From: Oscillospiraceae bacterium
GTDB lineage: Bacteria; Bacillota; Clostridia; Oscillospirales; Oscillospiraceae
NCBI GenBank assembly: GCA_015068425.1
Contig: SVKK01000001.1
Location: 62,001 to 126,000 of the forward strand
Length of the DNA: 64,000 nt
Reading direction: 5' to 3'
Shown here in pieces: positions 26,202 to 33,837 of the stretch. Made by a program: the position numbers and the translations under genes. Below the pieces are notes generated by a model that saw nothing but the letters and a program-made list of their open reading frames with translations, ran no database searches and was not told the DNA's origin. How positions within the stretch are numbered: the stretch's first letter is position 1; each line of letters starts with the position of its first letter.

Positions 26202-26894
26202 TTATATTCCTCTTATTCCGACTTTTTCTGCGAAGGAGGATGCAATTTCCGCCCAACGCCGAAGGTCGGCATCCGCGGGGGCGCTGAAACCGCTGCCTAT
26301 AAGAGCTCCCGAATCTACAAATTTCTGTATATACCAGTTTCTTGCCCCTTTAATCAGCCCGCCCATAGCACGAAAATCTTCATCACTATGGAGCTGAGCC
26401 ACAGCGGTTGTCCGAAATTCATAGTCCGGAGCGCATTTTATAATAAGTTCTATGGATTTTTCGATTTTGCTCCAGTCAAGAAGCTTCACGCCGCAGCTTT
26501 TGGTATATTTTTCCGGAGAGTTTTTTATATCCATGGCCACATAGTCCACGAGATTTTCATTCAAAAGCTCCTCCAGCTTTTCCGGGAAGCTTCCGTTTGT
26601 ATCCAGCTTTGCCAGATAGCCCATGGCCTTCACCTCCCGGAGGAAGTCGGAAAGTCCATCCTGCATCAAGGGCTCACCACCGGTGAGGACCACTCCGTCC
26701 AAAATGCCTCTGCGCTTGCGGAGATAGGAGAAAATTTCTTCAAGGTCAATGTCTTCGGGCATTTCCCCCGCTGTTACAAGTGCGGCATTGTGGCAAAAGC
26801 CGCAGCGGAAGTTGCAGCCGGGTGTGAACACTGTGCAGGCAATGCGGCCGGGGAAATCCAGCGCCGTCAGCTTCTGAAGCCCGCAAATTTTCAT
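26202..26894 (-). CDS. nrdG: Anaerobic ribonucleoside-triphosphate reductase activating protein
   Basis: A radical SAM activase that puts the glycyl radical on NrdD. I chose the ATG at 26894 (230 residues, MKICGLQKLTALDFPGRIAC), the family start, with AGGG close and GGAGG further upstream; the in-frame extension of 22 codons looks untranslated. TPGCNFRCGFCHN is the CX3CX2C cluster motif, and VVLTGGEPLMQDG and LDTNGSFP follow as in family members. It precedes nrdD with 130 bases between, which hold the NrdR boxes and a promoter for nrdD. Confidence 0.93.
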   Translation of the reverse strand: MKICGLQKLTALDFPGRIACTVFTPGCNFRCGFCHNAALVTAGEMPEDIDLEEIFSYLRKRRGILDGVVLTGGEPLMQDGLSDFLREVKAMGYLAKLDTNGSFPEKLEELLNENLVDYVAMDIKNSPEKYTKSCGVKLLDWSKIEKSIELIIKCAPDYEFRTTAVAQLHSDEDFRAMGGLIKGARNWYIQKFVDSGALIGSGFSAPADADLRRWAEIASSFAEKVGIRGI

Positions 26895-27097
26895 TTTCCC
26901 TATCGCCTCCTTTTTATGCAGCAGGAGCATTGTAACACAGCGGAATAACAAACGCAACATCTTGTGGAAAGTTTTTCTTTTAACTCACTAAATATAGGAT
27001 AGTCTCTGTTCCCTTTGCGGCGGGAGCAAGCCCCGCCCTACGGGTGATGTTCCGATTTTTCTCCCGGAGGCAAGGGCGTGATGAGGGGATTTAGGGC

Positions 27098-27120
27098 GGG
27101 CGGGCAATGCCCGCCCCTAC
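27098..27120 (+). repeat. Dispersed GC palindrome, copy A
   Basis: GGGCGGGCAATGCCCGCCC followed by CTAC. It can fold on itself and also pairs with copy B, which lies inverted 31 bases downstream. Confidence 0.6.
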
Positions 27121-27151
27121 AATAGGGTACGGATTATTGCCGGACGTCGCC

Positions 27152-27174
27152 GTAGGGGCGGCCATTGGCCGCCC
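27152..27174 (-). repeat. Dispersed GC palindrome, copy B (inverted)
   Basis: GTAGGGGCGGCCATTGGCCGCCC: same design as copy A in opposite orientation. A further relative lies at 12950-12977. Confidence 0.6.
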
Positions 27175-27280
27175 GTTTGCCGGCGGTGGGATTTCGGGCG
27201 GGCAATTTAAAGGCCCCCTTGTAAAGGGGGGCTGGGCAGGTATGCTCATAGGCATAGCCCGCGGTTCTATATTGACAATT

Positions 27281-27312
27281 GAACAAGCCTCCCCGTTTGG
27301 GGAGGCTTGTTC
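27281..27312. terminator. Terminator of the GH2 gene cluster
   Basis: A perfect 14-bp stem (GAACAAGCCTCCCC and its complement) around GTTT. It lies seven bases past the stop of the small membrane gene at the end of the leftward run. Confidence 0.75.
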
Positions 27313-27319
27313 AGGTAAT

Positions 27320-27523
27320 TTATGCAGTTATGTTTGCGACTATTGCCATAATACCCACCACCAGGAAGCAGGCGCCGCCGATGCGGGCAGAAATTCTGTA
27401 AAGCTTCGAGCTTTCTCCTCCGGAGCAGCTCTTCCAACTCTCCGTAAGAGTATATACAGCCTCGGGGAAGCATAGCATCAGAAGCCCGATACCGGCCAAT
27501 ATAATGCCACCGACTATAATCAT
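27320..27523 (-). CDS. Small two-segment membrane protein (DUF6199-like)
   Basis: A 67-residue protein with two membrane segments (about 2-20 and 46-65) and a conserved-looking middle (WKSCSGGESSKLYRISARIGG) reminiscent of small DUF6199-type proteins; I do not know a function. I chose the ATG at 27523, which has AAGGAG upstream, over an in-frame ATG inside the preceding gene. It starts 14 bases past the GH2 stop and is the last gene before a strong terminator. Confidence 0.6.
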   Translation of the reverse strand: MIIVGGIILAGIGLLMLCFPEAVYTLTESWKSCSGGESSKLYRISARIGGACFLVVGIMAIVANITA

Positions 27524-27536
27524 CTTACCGGGCTCC

Positions 27537-29237
27537 TTACTTATCCACACTTATGATTGCCTTTACGGTGGAGGGGGCAATTTTTATAACCCTGCGGTCG
27601 TAAGTGATAAGACCGTTGAGTTCGTCTTCAACATCGCTGAGCTGGGTATAAACAGCAGCGGAAAGTCCCTGCTGCCAGGCGGGGAAAATCTGCTCCTTAT
27701 AGAGCTCGCGGAAGGCATGGATATAGCTATTATTGCTTTCATAGCGCTTATAGCCAAAGTCCTTTTTGCTGAAGCAATGACCCTGAATTCGGTGGTTATA
27801 TCCGCCGAACTCTGAGAGCACTACGGCACGCCCAAGCCTGTCTTCTTCATATCTATAGGGTTTGAAATAGACATGCCAGCTCTTTACATCACTTATTCCC
27901 TGATCGTGCCAGCCGCTGGCATGATCTATTGTGCGGCTGCGATCCATTCCCAAGATGAAGTTGCATACCCTTTCGGAATCAAACTGACCCCAGCCTTCGT
28001 TGAAGGGCACCCACATTGCAATGCAGGGGCAGTTATAAAGGGCATTTATCATCTCACGAAGCTCGGCGAAGTACTGCTCTCTGCCTGCTGCGTCCTTGCG
28101 TCCGAAGAAACCGTATTTATCGTCCTTGGAGTGGTGCTTTGTCACAAGAGGCGCGGAGATGGCAAGAGGATTATATTTAGTGCCTCCGGAAGGCATATCC
28201 TGCCAGACCAGCATACCCAGTCGGTCGCAGTGGTAGTACCAGCGCAGACTCTCGAGCTTGATATGCTTGCGGAGCATATTGAAGCCCATATCCTTTGCGG
28301 TCTTTATATCAAATATCAAAGCTTCGTCACTGGGAGCCGTAAGCATACCGTCCGACCAGTAACCCTGATCCAGCATGCCGTTATGGAAACAGGGCTTACC
28401 GTTGAGGAAAAGGCGCTTTTTGCCCTTCTCATCCCGCTCTACAGAGAATTTGCGCATAGCGAAATAACTCTCGGCGCGATCCTCTCCCAATTTAATACTG
28501 AGATCATAGAGATAAGGATCTTCGGGGCTCCAGGGGTGCAGCTCCTTCAGAGAAATCTCAAGAGGAGTTCCTGCAACAAAGCTGTGCTCCTCCCCTTCCA
28601 CGGTGACGCTGCCTTCGCCCTCACCGGCCACCCAGAGCTCCAGTGCGGCCTCATCAAAATGAGGGATTATGCGAAGTCCCTGAATATACTTCTCGGGAAC
28701 GGACTCCATCCACACCGTCTGCCATATGCCGCTTTGAGGGGTATACCAAATTCCGCCCCGTTTTGAGGACTGCTTTCCCCGGGAGTGCCACGAGCTGTCA
28801 GTCACATCCACTACTCTCACCGCAAGCTCAACTGCATCGCCGCTGAGAGCAGCACTTATATCTACAGAGAATGGGGTGAAGCCGCCCGTATGGCTAAATA
28901 GTTCCTTCCCATTTACAAACACTGTTGCCATCTGGTCAACCGCACCGAAATGAAGCAGAACCTTTCCTTTGTTGAAGCCCTCAGGCAGACTGAAGCGGCG
29001 TCTATACCAGATATAATCCCGCTTTGCAGGCAGGCTCACATTTCCCGACAGCTCGCTTTCAGGAGAAAAGGGCACCAATATAGTCTCAGGAAACTCTGTG
29101 GGCATATCCGCGGAAGGAGAAACGGTATACTCCCATTCTCCGTTTAAGTTTAGATAGCTTTCTCTTCTGAACTGGGGACGTGGATATTCCTGCAGAATAT
29201 TATTCTTATCCAGTTTTTCTCCCCAAGGGGTAAGCAT
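27537..29237 (-). CDS. Glycoside hydrolase family 2 protein
   Basis: A 566-residue intracellular GH2 enzyme (no signal peptide), with the family's sugar-binding jelly roll (about 20-165), immunoglobulin-like domain (about 170-260) and TIM barrel (265-566). MWVPFNEGWGQFD carries the acid/base Glu and VVLSEFGGYNH the nucleophile Glu. GH2 covers beta-galactosidase, beta-glucuronidase, beta-mannosidase and more; short forms like this often act on small oligosaccharides, but substrate cannot be read. It sits 21 bases after an MFS transporter gene, and AAAGGAGGG precedes the ATG. Confidence 0.9.
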   Translation of the reverse strand: MLTPWGEKLDKNNILQEYPRPQFRRESYLNLNGEWEYTVSPSADMPTEFPETILVPFSPESELSGNVSLPAKRDYIWYRRRFSLPEGFNKGKVLLHFGAVDQMATVFVNGKELFSHTGGFTPFSVDISAALSGDAVELAVRVVDVTDSSWHSRGKQSSKRGGIWYTPQSGIWQTVWMESVPEKYIQGLRIIPHFDEAALELWVAGEGEGSVTVEGEEHSFVAGTPLEISLKELHPWSPEDPYLYDLSIKLGEDRAESYFAMRKFSVERDEKGKKRLFLNGKPCFHNGMLDQGYWSDGMLTAPSDEALIFDIKTAKDMGFNMLRKHIKLESLRWYYHCDRLGMLVWQDMPSGGTKYNPLAISAPLVTKHHSKDDKYGFFGRKDAAGREQYFAELREMINALYNCPCIAMWVPFNEGWGQFDSERVCNFILGMDRSRTIDHASGWHDQGISDVKSWHVYFKPYRYEEDRLGRAVVLSEFGGYNHRIQGHCFSKKDFGYKRYESNNSYIHAFRELYKEQIFPAWQQGLSAAVYTQLSDVEDELNGLITYDRRVIKIAPSTVKAIISVDK

Positions 29238-29258
29238 ATAAAGCCCTCCTTTTGGTTT

Positions 29259-30536
29259 TCAGTTTTTCTCGCGTTTTTTAAGAGCGACAAAGGGGATTAT
29301 TACAAACAGAAGCGTTATTGCAGCGGCAAGGAAAATTCCCGGAGTGGGTACGCTCTTTAGCTGACCCATTTCCATATAGGTTTCCGGACTATTTTTGATA
29401 ACTGCGGAGCCAATGAAGGGACCTATTATCATAGGCAGCATAACGGAAAATATCATACGTATGCCCTGAAAATGTCCCACCTTGCCCTCGGGAGTATGAT
29501 CGCGGACTATGCCGTTGAGGGTGGCGGAGAGCATCATATAGCCGCTCATCATAACGCAGCCGCAGATAATAACCGCGACCATAGCCCGGGCAAAGAACAT
29601 GGCCACAAGTCCGACGAGCATCAAAGCGCCTGCGGGAAGGAGGAAACGGAGCTTGCCCACCTTGTCGGCAATTCCGCCGGTGGCTACGGAAACTATAGAT
29701 GCAATTATGAGGACGATTCCCAAAACTATTGCGTAGTCCGTTATTCCCAGATAAGTCTGAATGTAGATTATAAGATAGGGGAAGAAAACCTGCACAGCTA
29801 TGGAGAAAACGCAAAGCGCCAGCAGTGCCCAATAAAGTCCCGGCAGGGATTTGACGACAGATAGGCGCAAACCGTAGAGAAGATTTTTGAAATAGCTGTC
29901 CTTGCGAGGTTTGAGAGATGGAGAATCCTTTACTATGAAAAGGGAAATAATACCCACCACGGTGACCATTATTCCGAAAATGCCGAAGAATGTTTTCCAT
30001 TCCCCTCTCTGGGTATAGCCGTCAAAAAGTCCGAAAACAACCAGCATACTCACCAAGGGCAGTATGGCGAGAACGCCCTCTGTTCTGCCGCGCTTATCAT
30101 TTGGCACATTATCTGTTACATATGCATTGAAGGCGGCATCATTGGCGCTTGATCCAAAGAAGGTCATAAGGCAGTCCATAATTATAACAAGAACTGCCGC
30201 TGCCGCGGCTGCATTGGCTGCAGGAAACACCGCTCCCGCGGATTCGGGAGTTATGAAGCCAAAGGCTGCTGTGGTGATACCCCAAAGGATATAGCCCGCC
30301 GTGATAAATGCCTTGCGCTTTCCCACCCTGTCGCTGAGGGCACCCATAATCAGAGTTGTCAGCGTTGCGGTTATCGCGGAGGCCGCCACCATTGCGGCTA
30401 TGTAGTCGGGATTTGTGGATATGGTGTTATAGAGAAACACGTTGAAATACATGTTCTCCAGCGTCCATGCGAACTGACCGGAAAGACCAACCAGTATGAG
30501 CACAGACCAAATTCTTGCGCCCAGTTTCTTTTTCAC
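29259..30536 (-). CDS. MFS transporter, likely sugar uptake
   Basis: A 425-residue Major Facilitator protein with about 12 membrane segments. The loop 2-3 signature MGALSDRVGKRKAF and its second-half counterpart GGIADKVGKLRFLLP are clear. The N-terminal ENMYFNVFLYNTIS is typical of a group linked to glycoside use. It starts with GTG after GGGGAG. It lies between a GPH symporter gene (14 bases upstream) and the GH2 gene (21 bases downstream), so it probably brings in the substrate of the GH2 enzyme or a related glycoside. Confidence 0.85.
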   Translation of the reverse strand: MKKKLGARIWSVLILVGLSGQFAWTLENMYFNVFLYNTISTNPDYIAAMVAASAITATLTTLIMGALSDRVGKRKAFITAGYILWGITTAAFGFITPESAGAVFPAANAAAAAAVLVIIMDCLMTFFGSSANDAAFNAYVTDNVPNDKRGRTEGVLAILPLVSMLVVFGLFDGYTQRGEWKTFFGIFGIMVTVVGIISLFIVKDSPSLKPRKDSYFKNLLYGLRLSVVKSLPGLYWALLALCVFSIAVQVFFPYLIIYIQTYLGITDYAIVLGIVLIIASIVSVATGGIADKVGKLRFLLPAGALMLVGLVAMFFARAMVAVIICGCVMMSGYMMLSATLNGIVRDHTPEGKVGHFQGIRMIFSVMLPMIIGPFIGSAVIKNSPETYMEMGQLKSVPTPGIFLAAAITLLFVIIPFVALKKREKN

Positions 30537-30549
30537 AGCCGCTCCCCCC

Positions 30550-31923
30550 TTATACGTTTATCGCTCCGCGCTCCTTCAGCTCGGAAATTATTTTTCCGAA
30601 GAGCTTGTCATCAATTTTGAAATACTTACGGTATACCAAAAATCCGGCAACTATGCTTATGAGAGGCAGAATGAGCATTGCCAGCTTCACAATGAGAATG
30701 CCTGTGTCGCTCACATCGTCAACATTTACGGCAGAGTTTATGCCGGAGATAATAAGAGTCACAGAAACTATGCCCTTGCTTATCGCGCCGCCTATTTTAT
30801 TTACGAAAGGCTGAACAGAGAAGGTGACCGCTTCATCGCGGCGGCCTATCTTCCACTGGCCGTATTCAATTGTGTCGGCAAGGAACATAAGCATCAAAAG
30901 CTGTATGAAGGCCTGCGCCGCAAAAATAAGCAGTCCTGCAATACCCACTACGGCCATTTTGCCGTCACCGCAGAAGAAAATAATATAGCCCGCGAAAACC
31001 ATTACGGTGGCAGCTGTATAGAGCTGGCGGCGGCTGAAGCGCTTGGAAAACCTGGGGAAGAGCAGCAGCGCCGCAAGCTGGCTCACTCCCAGAACACCTG
31101 CAAAAACGGTGTACATATCGGGATTTTTGAAAACATACTTGAAGTAATATGTGCCAAAGCCTGTGGTGGTGCAGTAGCCAATCATAAAAAGAGCCATTGC
31201 AATTGCGGTAATGCGCAGCTGGTCATTTTCCTTAAGCACCACTAAAATATCCTTGAAGCGGGTTTTCTCCTCGTCCTTCACGGAAATTTTGTTCTCCTTC
31301 ACGCCAAAAACAGTGAAGCAGAGGAAGAGCCATGTGATGATGGTGACACCTACAGCCATCAGGAAGAAGCCCCTCTTGGAGGTATAGTTATCCGTAAGGG
31401 CAGTGACGGAGAGAACCACCGCGTACATGCCCACATTGGCACAAATTCTGGCGAAGGAGCCTATTTTCTCACGCTTTTTCTGGTCGAGGGTCAGAGCAGG
31501 CATCAGTGTCCAATAGGCAATATCGTTAAGACCGTAGATTATATCCCAAAGCACATAGACTACCACGAAGAAGACTATGTAAGCGGGACCCGAGAGACCG
31601 AGATCCGAGAAAAGCAGTATAGTGAGAATACCTCCCAAAATTGCGCCGAGGACAATCCATGGCTTGAACTTGCCCCAGCGTGTGCGGGTGTTATCCACTA
31701 TAATTCCCGTTACGGGGTCATTGAAAGCGTCGAAAACACCCAAAATTACAAAGGCTGCGCTCATCCACCACATCACGGAGTCGCTAAGATCCAGTGCCTC
31801 GGTGGCAAAAGAGATGAAATACATGCTCACAAGGCTATAGAGCATATCGCGTCCCACTGTGCCGAGTCCGAAGAAATACTTATTACGCTTATCAATTTTG
31901 TCCTGCGCGGTTTTGCCTTTCAT
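30550..31923 (-). CDS. GPH-type sugar:cation symporter
   Basis: A 457-residue glycoside-pentoside-hexuronide symporter. KYFFGLGTVGRDMLYSLVS at the start and DAFNDPVTGIIVDNTRTRWG (the helix II-III signature, with cation-binding Asp) are characteristic of the MelB family, which brings in melibiose, raffinose or other glycosides with Na+ or H+. About 12 membrane segments follow. An alpha-galactosidase gene lies 2 kb upstream on the same strand, so an alpha-galactoside substrate is reasonable. AAGGGGGG precedes the ATG. The HAD gene ends 52 bases upstream. Confidence 0.88.
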   Translation of the reverse strand: MKGKTAQDKIDKRNKYFFGLGTVGRDMLYSLVSMYFISFATEALDLSDSVMWWMSAAFVILGVFDAFNDPVTGIIVDNTRTRWGKFKPWIVLGAILGGILTILLFSDLGLSGPAYIVFFVVVYVLWDIIYGLNDIAYWTLMPALTLDQKKREKIGSFARICANVGMYAVVLSVTALTDNYTSKRGFFLMAVGVTIITWLFLCFTVFGVKENKISVKDEEKTRFKDILVVLKENDQLRITAIAMALFMIGYCTTTGFGTYYFKYVFKNPDMYTVFAGVLGVSQLAALLLFPRFSKRFSRRQLYTAATVMVFAGYIIFFCGDGKMAVVGIAGLLIFAAQAFIQLLMLMFLADTIEYGQWKIGRRDEAVTFSVQPFVNKIGGAISKGIVSVTLIISGINSAVNVDDVSDTGILIVKLAMLILPLISIVAGFLVYRKYFKIDDKLFGKIISELKERGAINV

Positions 31924-31975
31924 GGCAAAGCCCCCCTTTTAAATTAATAATAAATAATTAATATAAGACAACAAG

Positions 31976-32620
31976 TTAAATCATATTGGGGATATCTGCG
32001 GGAGTATATGCAATTTTTTCTGCACCCAGAGCTTTGAGAAAATCCACATCCCTGTAACCCCAGGCAACGGCGATGAAGTCCGCATCGGAGTTTGCCGCAG
32101 TCATATAGTCAACCTCGCTGTCGCCTATATAAACGGCTTTTTCCCCCTCCGCTCCCAGCGCCTTCATAGCGGCAAGAACCGGGGCGGGGTCAGGCTTGCG
32201 CTCTCTCCCGGGGCAGTCTCCCTCGATTATAGGAATATACTCTCCGAAAAAGCGTTCCCGCAGTTCTTCGGCAGCGGCCTGATATTTATTGGTTACTATT
32301 GCCATTCGCTCTCCTCTGTCACGGAGGGTCTTCAGCATATCCATAATTCCCTCATAGGGCGCTGTTTTATCAACGCAGTGAAGGTCATAATATTCGTTGA
32401 AGGCAGCGAAAACCTTGTCAAAATCAGGATTTTTCTCCCCTTCGGGAAGAGCGCGGGCCACAAGCTTTCTTACGCCGTTACCCACAAAGGACTGAATGGT
32501 GTCGTAGTCATGGGTGGCATAACCGAATTTGGAGAGGCCGTGGTTCACGGCATCTCCCAAATCGGGAATTGTGTAAAGCAATGTTCCGTCAAAATCAAAA
32601 AGAATTACTTTTCCGCTCAC
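31976..32620 (-). CDS. HAD-family hydrolase, phosphoglycolate phosphatase-like
   Basis: A 214-residue haloacid-dehalogenase phosphatase. VILFDFDGTLLYT carries the nucleophile and acid Asp pair (motif I), MAIVTNKYQAAAE the Thr region (motif II), KPDPAPVLAA the Lys (motif III), and YIGDSEVDYMTA the metal Asp pair (motif IV). The cap is small and helical (residues 15-85). Gph-like enzymes hydrolyse 2-phosphoglycolate or other small phosphates; the true substrate is open. Its ATG overlaps the pepT stop by four bases, so translation is coupled to pepT. Confidence 0.9.
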   Translation of the reverse strand: MSGKVILFDFDGTLLYTIPDLGDAVNHGLSKFGYATHDYDTIQSFVGNGVRKLVARALPEGEKNPDFDKVFAAFNEYYDLHCVDKTAPYEGIMDMLKTLRDRGERMAIVTNKYQAAAEELRERFFGEYIPIIEGDCPGRERKPDPAPVLAAMKALGAEGEKAVYIGDSEVDYMTAANSDADFIAVAWGYRDVDFLKALGAEKIAYTPADIPNMI

Positions 32621-33834
32621 TTTGCGTACCTCTCCACAATGTTGAGCAGGATGCGGGTGCTTATCTCCATACCCTCAACGCTGATATGCTCATAGGGTCC
32701 GTGGTAGGCATATCCGCCTGTGCCCAGATTGGGACAGGGCAGACCGCGGAAGGTGAGCTGCGCGCCATCGGTGCCGCCGCGGATAGGCTCAACGCTGGGT
32801 TCAAGTCCCACAGCCTTAATGGCTTCAAGGGCGTTTTCCACCACATGGAAATGGGGTTTCACCGCTTCGCACATATTGCGGTAATGCTCTTTTATCTCCA
32901 AATCAACAGTGCCCTCGCCATATTTTTTATTGAGGAGCTTTGCGGCGTGGGCAAGGCAGGCTCTGCGGGCTTCAAAGGAGCCTGCATCGTGGTCCCGGAC
33001 AATATAGTTTAGAGTTGCCTTCTCCACATCTCCCTCCATGCTTGTCAGATGGAAAAAGCCTTCATAGCCTTCGGTGTCTCTCGGAGTATCACCGGAGGGC
33101 AGCATGGAGTTGAACTCCATAGCAACAAGGCTTGCGTTTATCATAGTGTCCTTGGCAGAGCCGGGGTGGACATTGAAGCCGTTAAAGGAGACCTTTGCTC
33201 CGCAGGCATTGAAGTTTTCATACTCAACACCGCCTTCCGCTCCGCCGTCGGCAGTGTAGGCAACCTTTGCTCCAAAGCGTTTCAGATCCATCAGAGATGC
33301 GCCGTGGCCTATCTCTTCATCGGGGCAAAAGCCGATTGCGATGCGGCTGTGGGGAATACCTTCCTTAATAACAGTCTCCGCCATTTCCATTATCTCTGCA
33401 ACGCCTGCCTTGTTATCGGCGCCCAGAACGGTGGTTCCGTCGGTGACAATTATACTGCGTCCCTTGAGAGAGGGCAGATGGGGAAAATCCGCGGGAGAAA
33501 GGACTCTGCCGCTATTGCCCAGAACTATTTCGCCGCCGTCATAGTTTTCAATAAGGCGGGGCTTAACATTCTCACCCGGGAAATCGGGAATAGTGTCCAG
33601 ATGGGCTATAAATCCGATGCTCATAGCATCCTCAAGGCCTTCACTGGCCGGAATAACGCCGTACACATAAGCGTGTTCATCCACATAGACCTCGCTGACC
33701 CCAATTTCACGCATCTCTTCGGCCACCAGATTTGCCAAATCAAACTGGCAGGCGGTGGAGGGCGTGGTATCAGAAGTTTCGCTGCTGGCTGTGTTTATCT
33801 GAACATATTTCAAAAATCTTTCATATGCTTTCAT
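32617..33834 (-). CDS. pepT: Peptidase T (tripeptide aminopeptidase)
   Basis: A cytoplasmic M20B metallopeptidase cutting N-terminal residues from tripeptides. The 405-residue length is normal. Metal and catalytic motifs are FIAHLDTIPDFPG (His, Asp), VLGADNKAGVAE (bridging Asp), FCPDEEIGHGA (catalytic Glu-Glu), and GGTDGAQLTFRG near the C-terminus. The N-terminal ERFLKYVQINTAS matches the family. The ribosome site AAGGAG lies in the last codons of the alpha-galactosidase gene, three bases upstream, and its stop overlaps the HAD gene start. All three are co-transcribed. Confidence 0.96.
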   Translation of the reverse strand: MKAYERFLKYVQINTASSETSDTTPSTACQFDLANLVAEEMREIGVSEVYVDEHAYVYGVIPASEGLEDAMSIGFIAHLDTIPDFPGENVKPRLIENYDGGEIVLGNSGRVLSPADFPHLPSLKGRSIIVTDGTTVLGADNKAGVAEIMEMAETVIKEGIPHSRIAIGFCPDEEIGHGASLMDLKRFGAKVAYTADGGAEGGVEYENFNACGAKVSFNGFNVHPGSAKDTMINASLVAMEFNSMLPSGDTPRDTEGYEGFFHLTSMEGDVEKATLNYIVRDHDAGSFEARRACLAHAAKLLNKKYGEGTVDLEIKEHYRNMCEAVKPHFHVVENALEAIKAVGLEPSVEPIRGGTDGAQLTFRGLPCPNLGTGGYAYHGPYEHISVEGMEISTRILLNIVERYAK

Positions 33835-33837
33835 TTT

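Larger units (their letters stand above)
26895..27319. other. 425-base repeat-rich intergenic region
   Basis: No credible gene. The right two thirds are GC-rich and made of short palindromic units of the GGGCGG...CCGCCCCTAC family, described separately, plus a CCCCCTT/AAGGGGG hairpin at about 27213-27232. The right end holds the terminator of the leftward GH2 cluster at 27281-27312. Confidence 0.6.
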
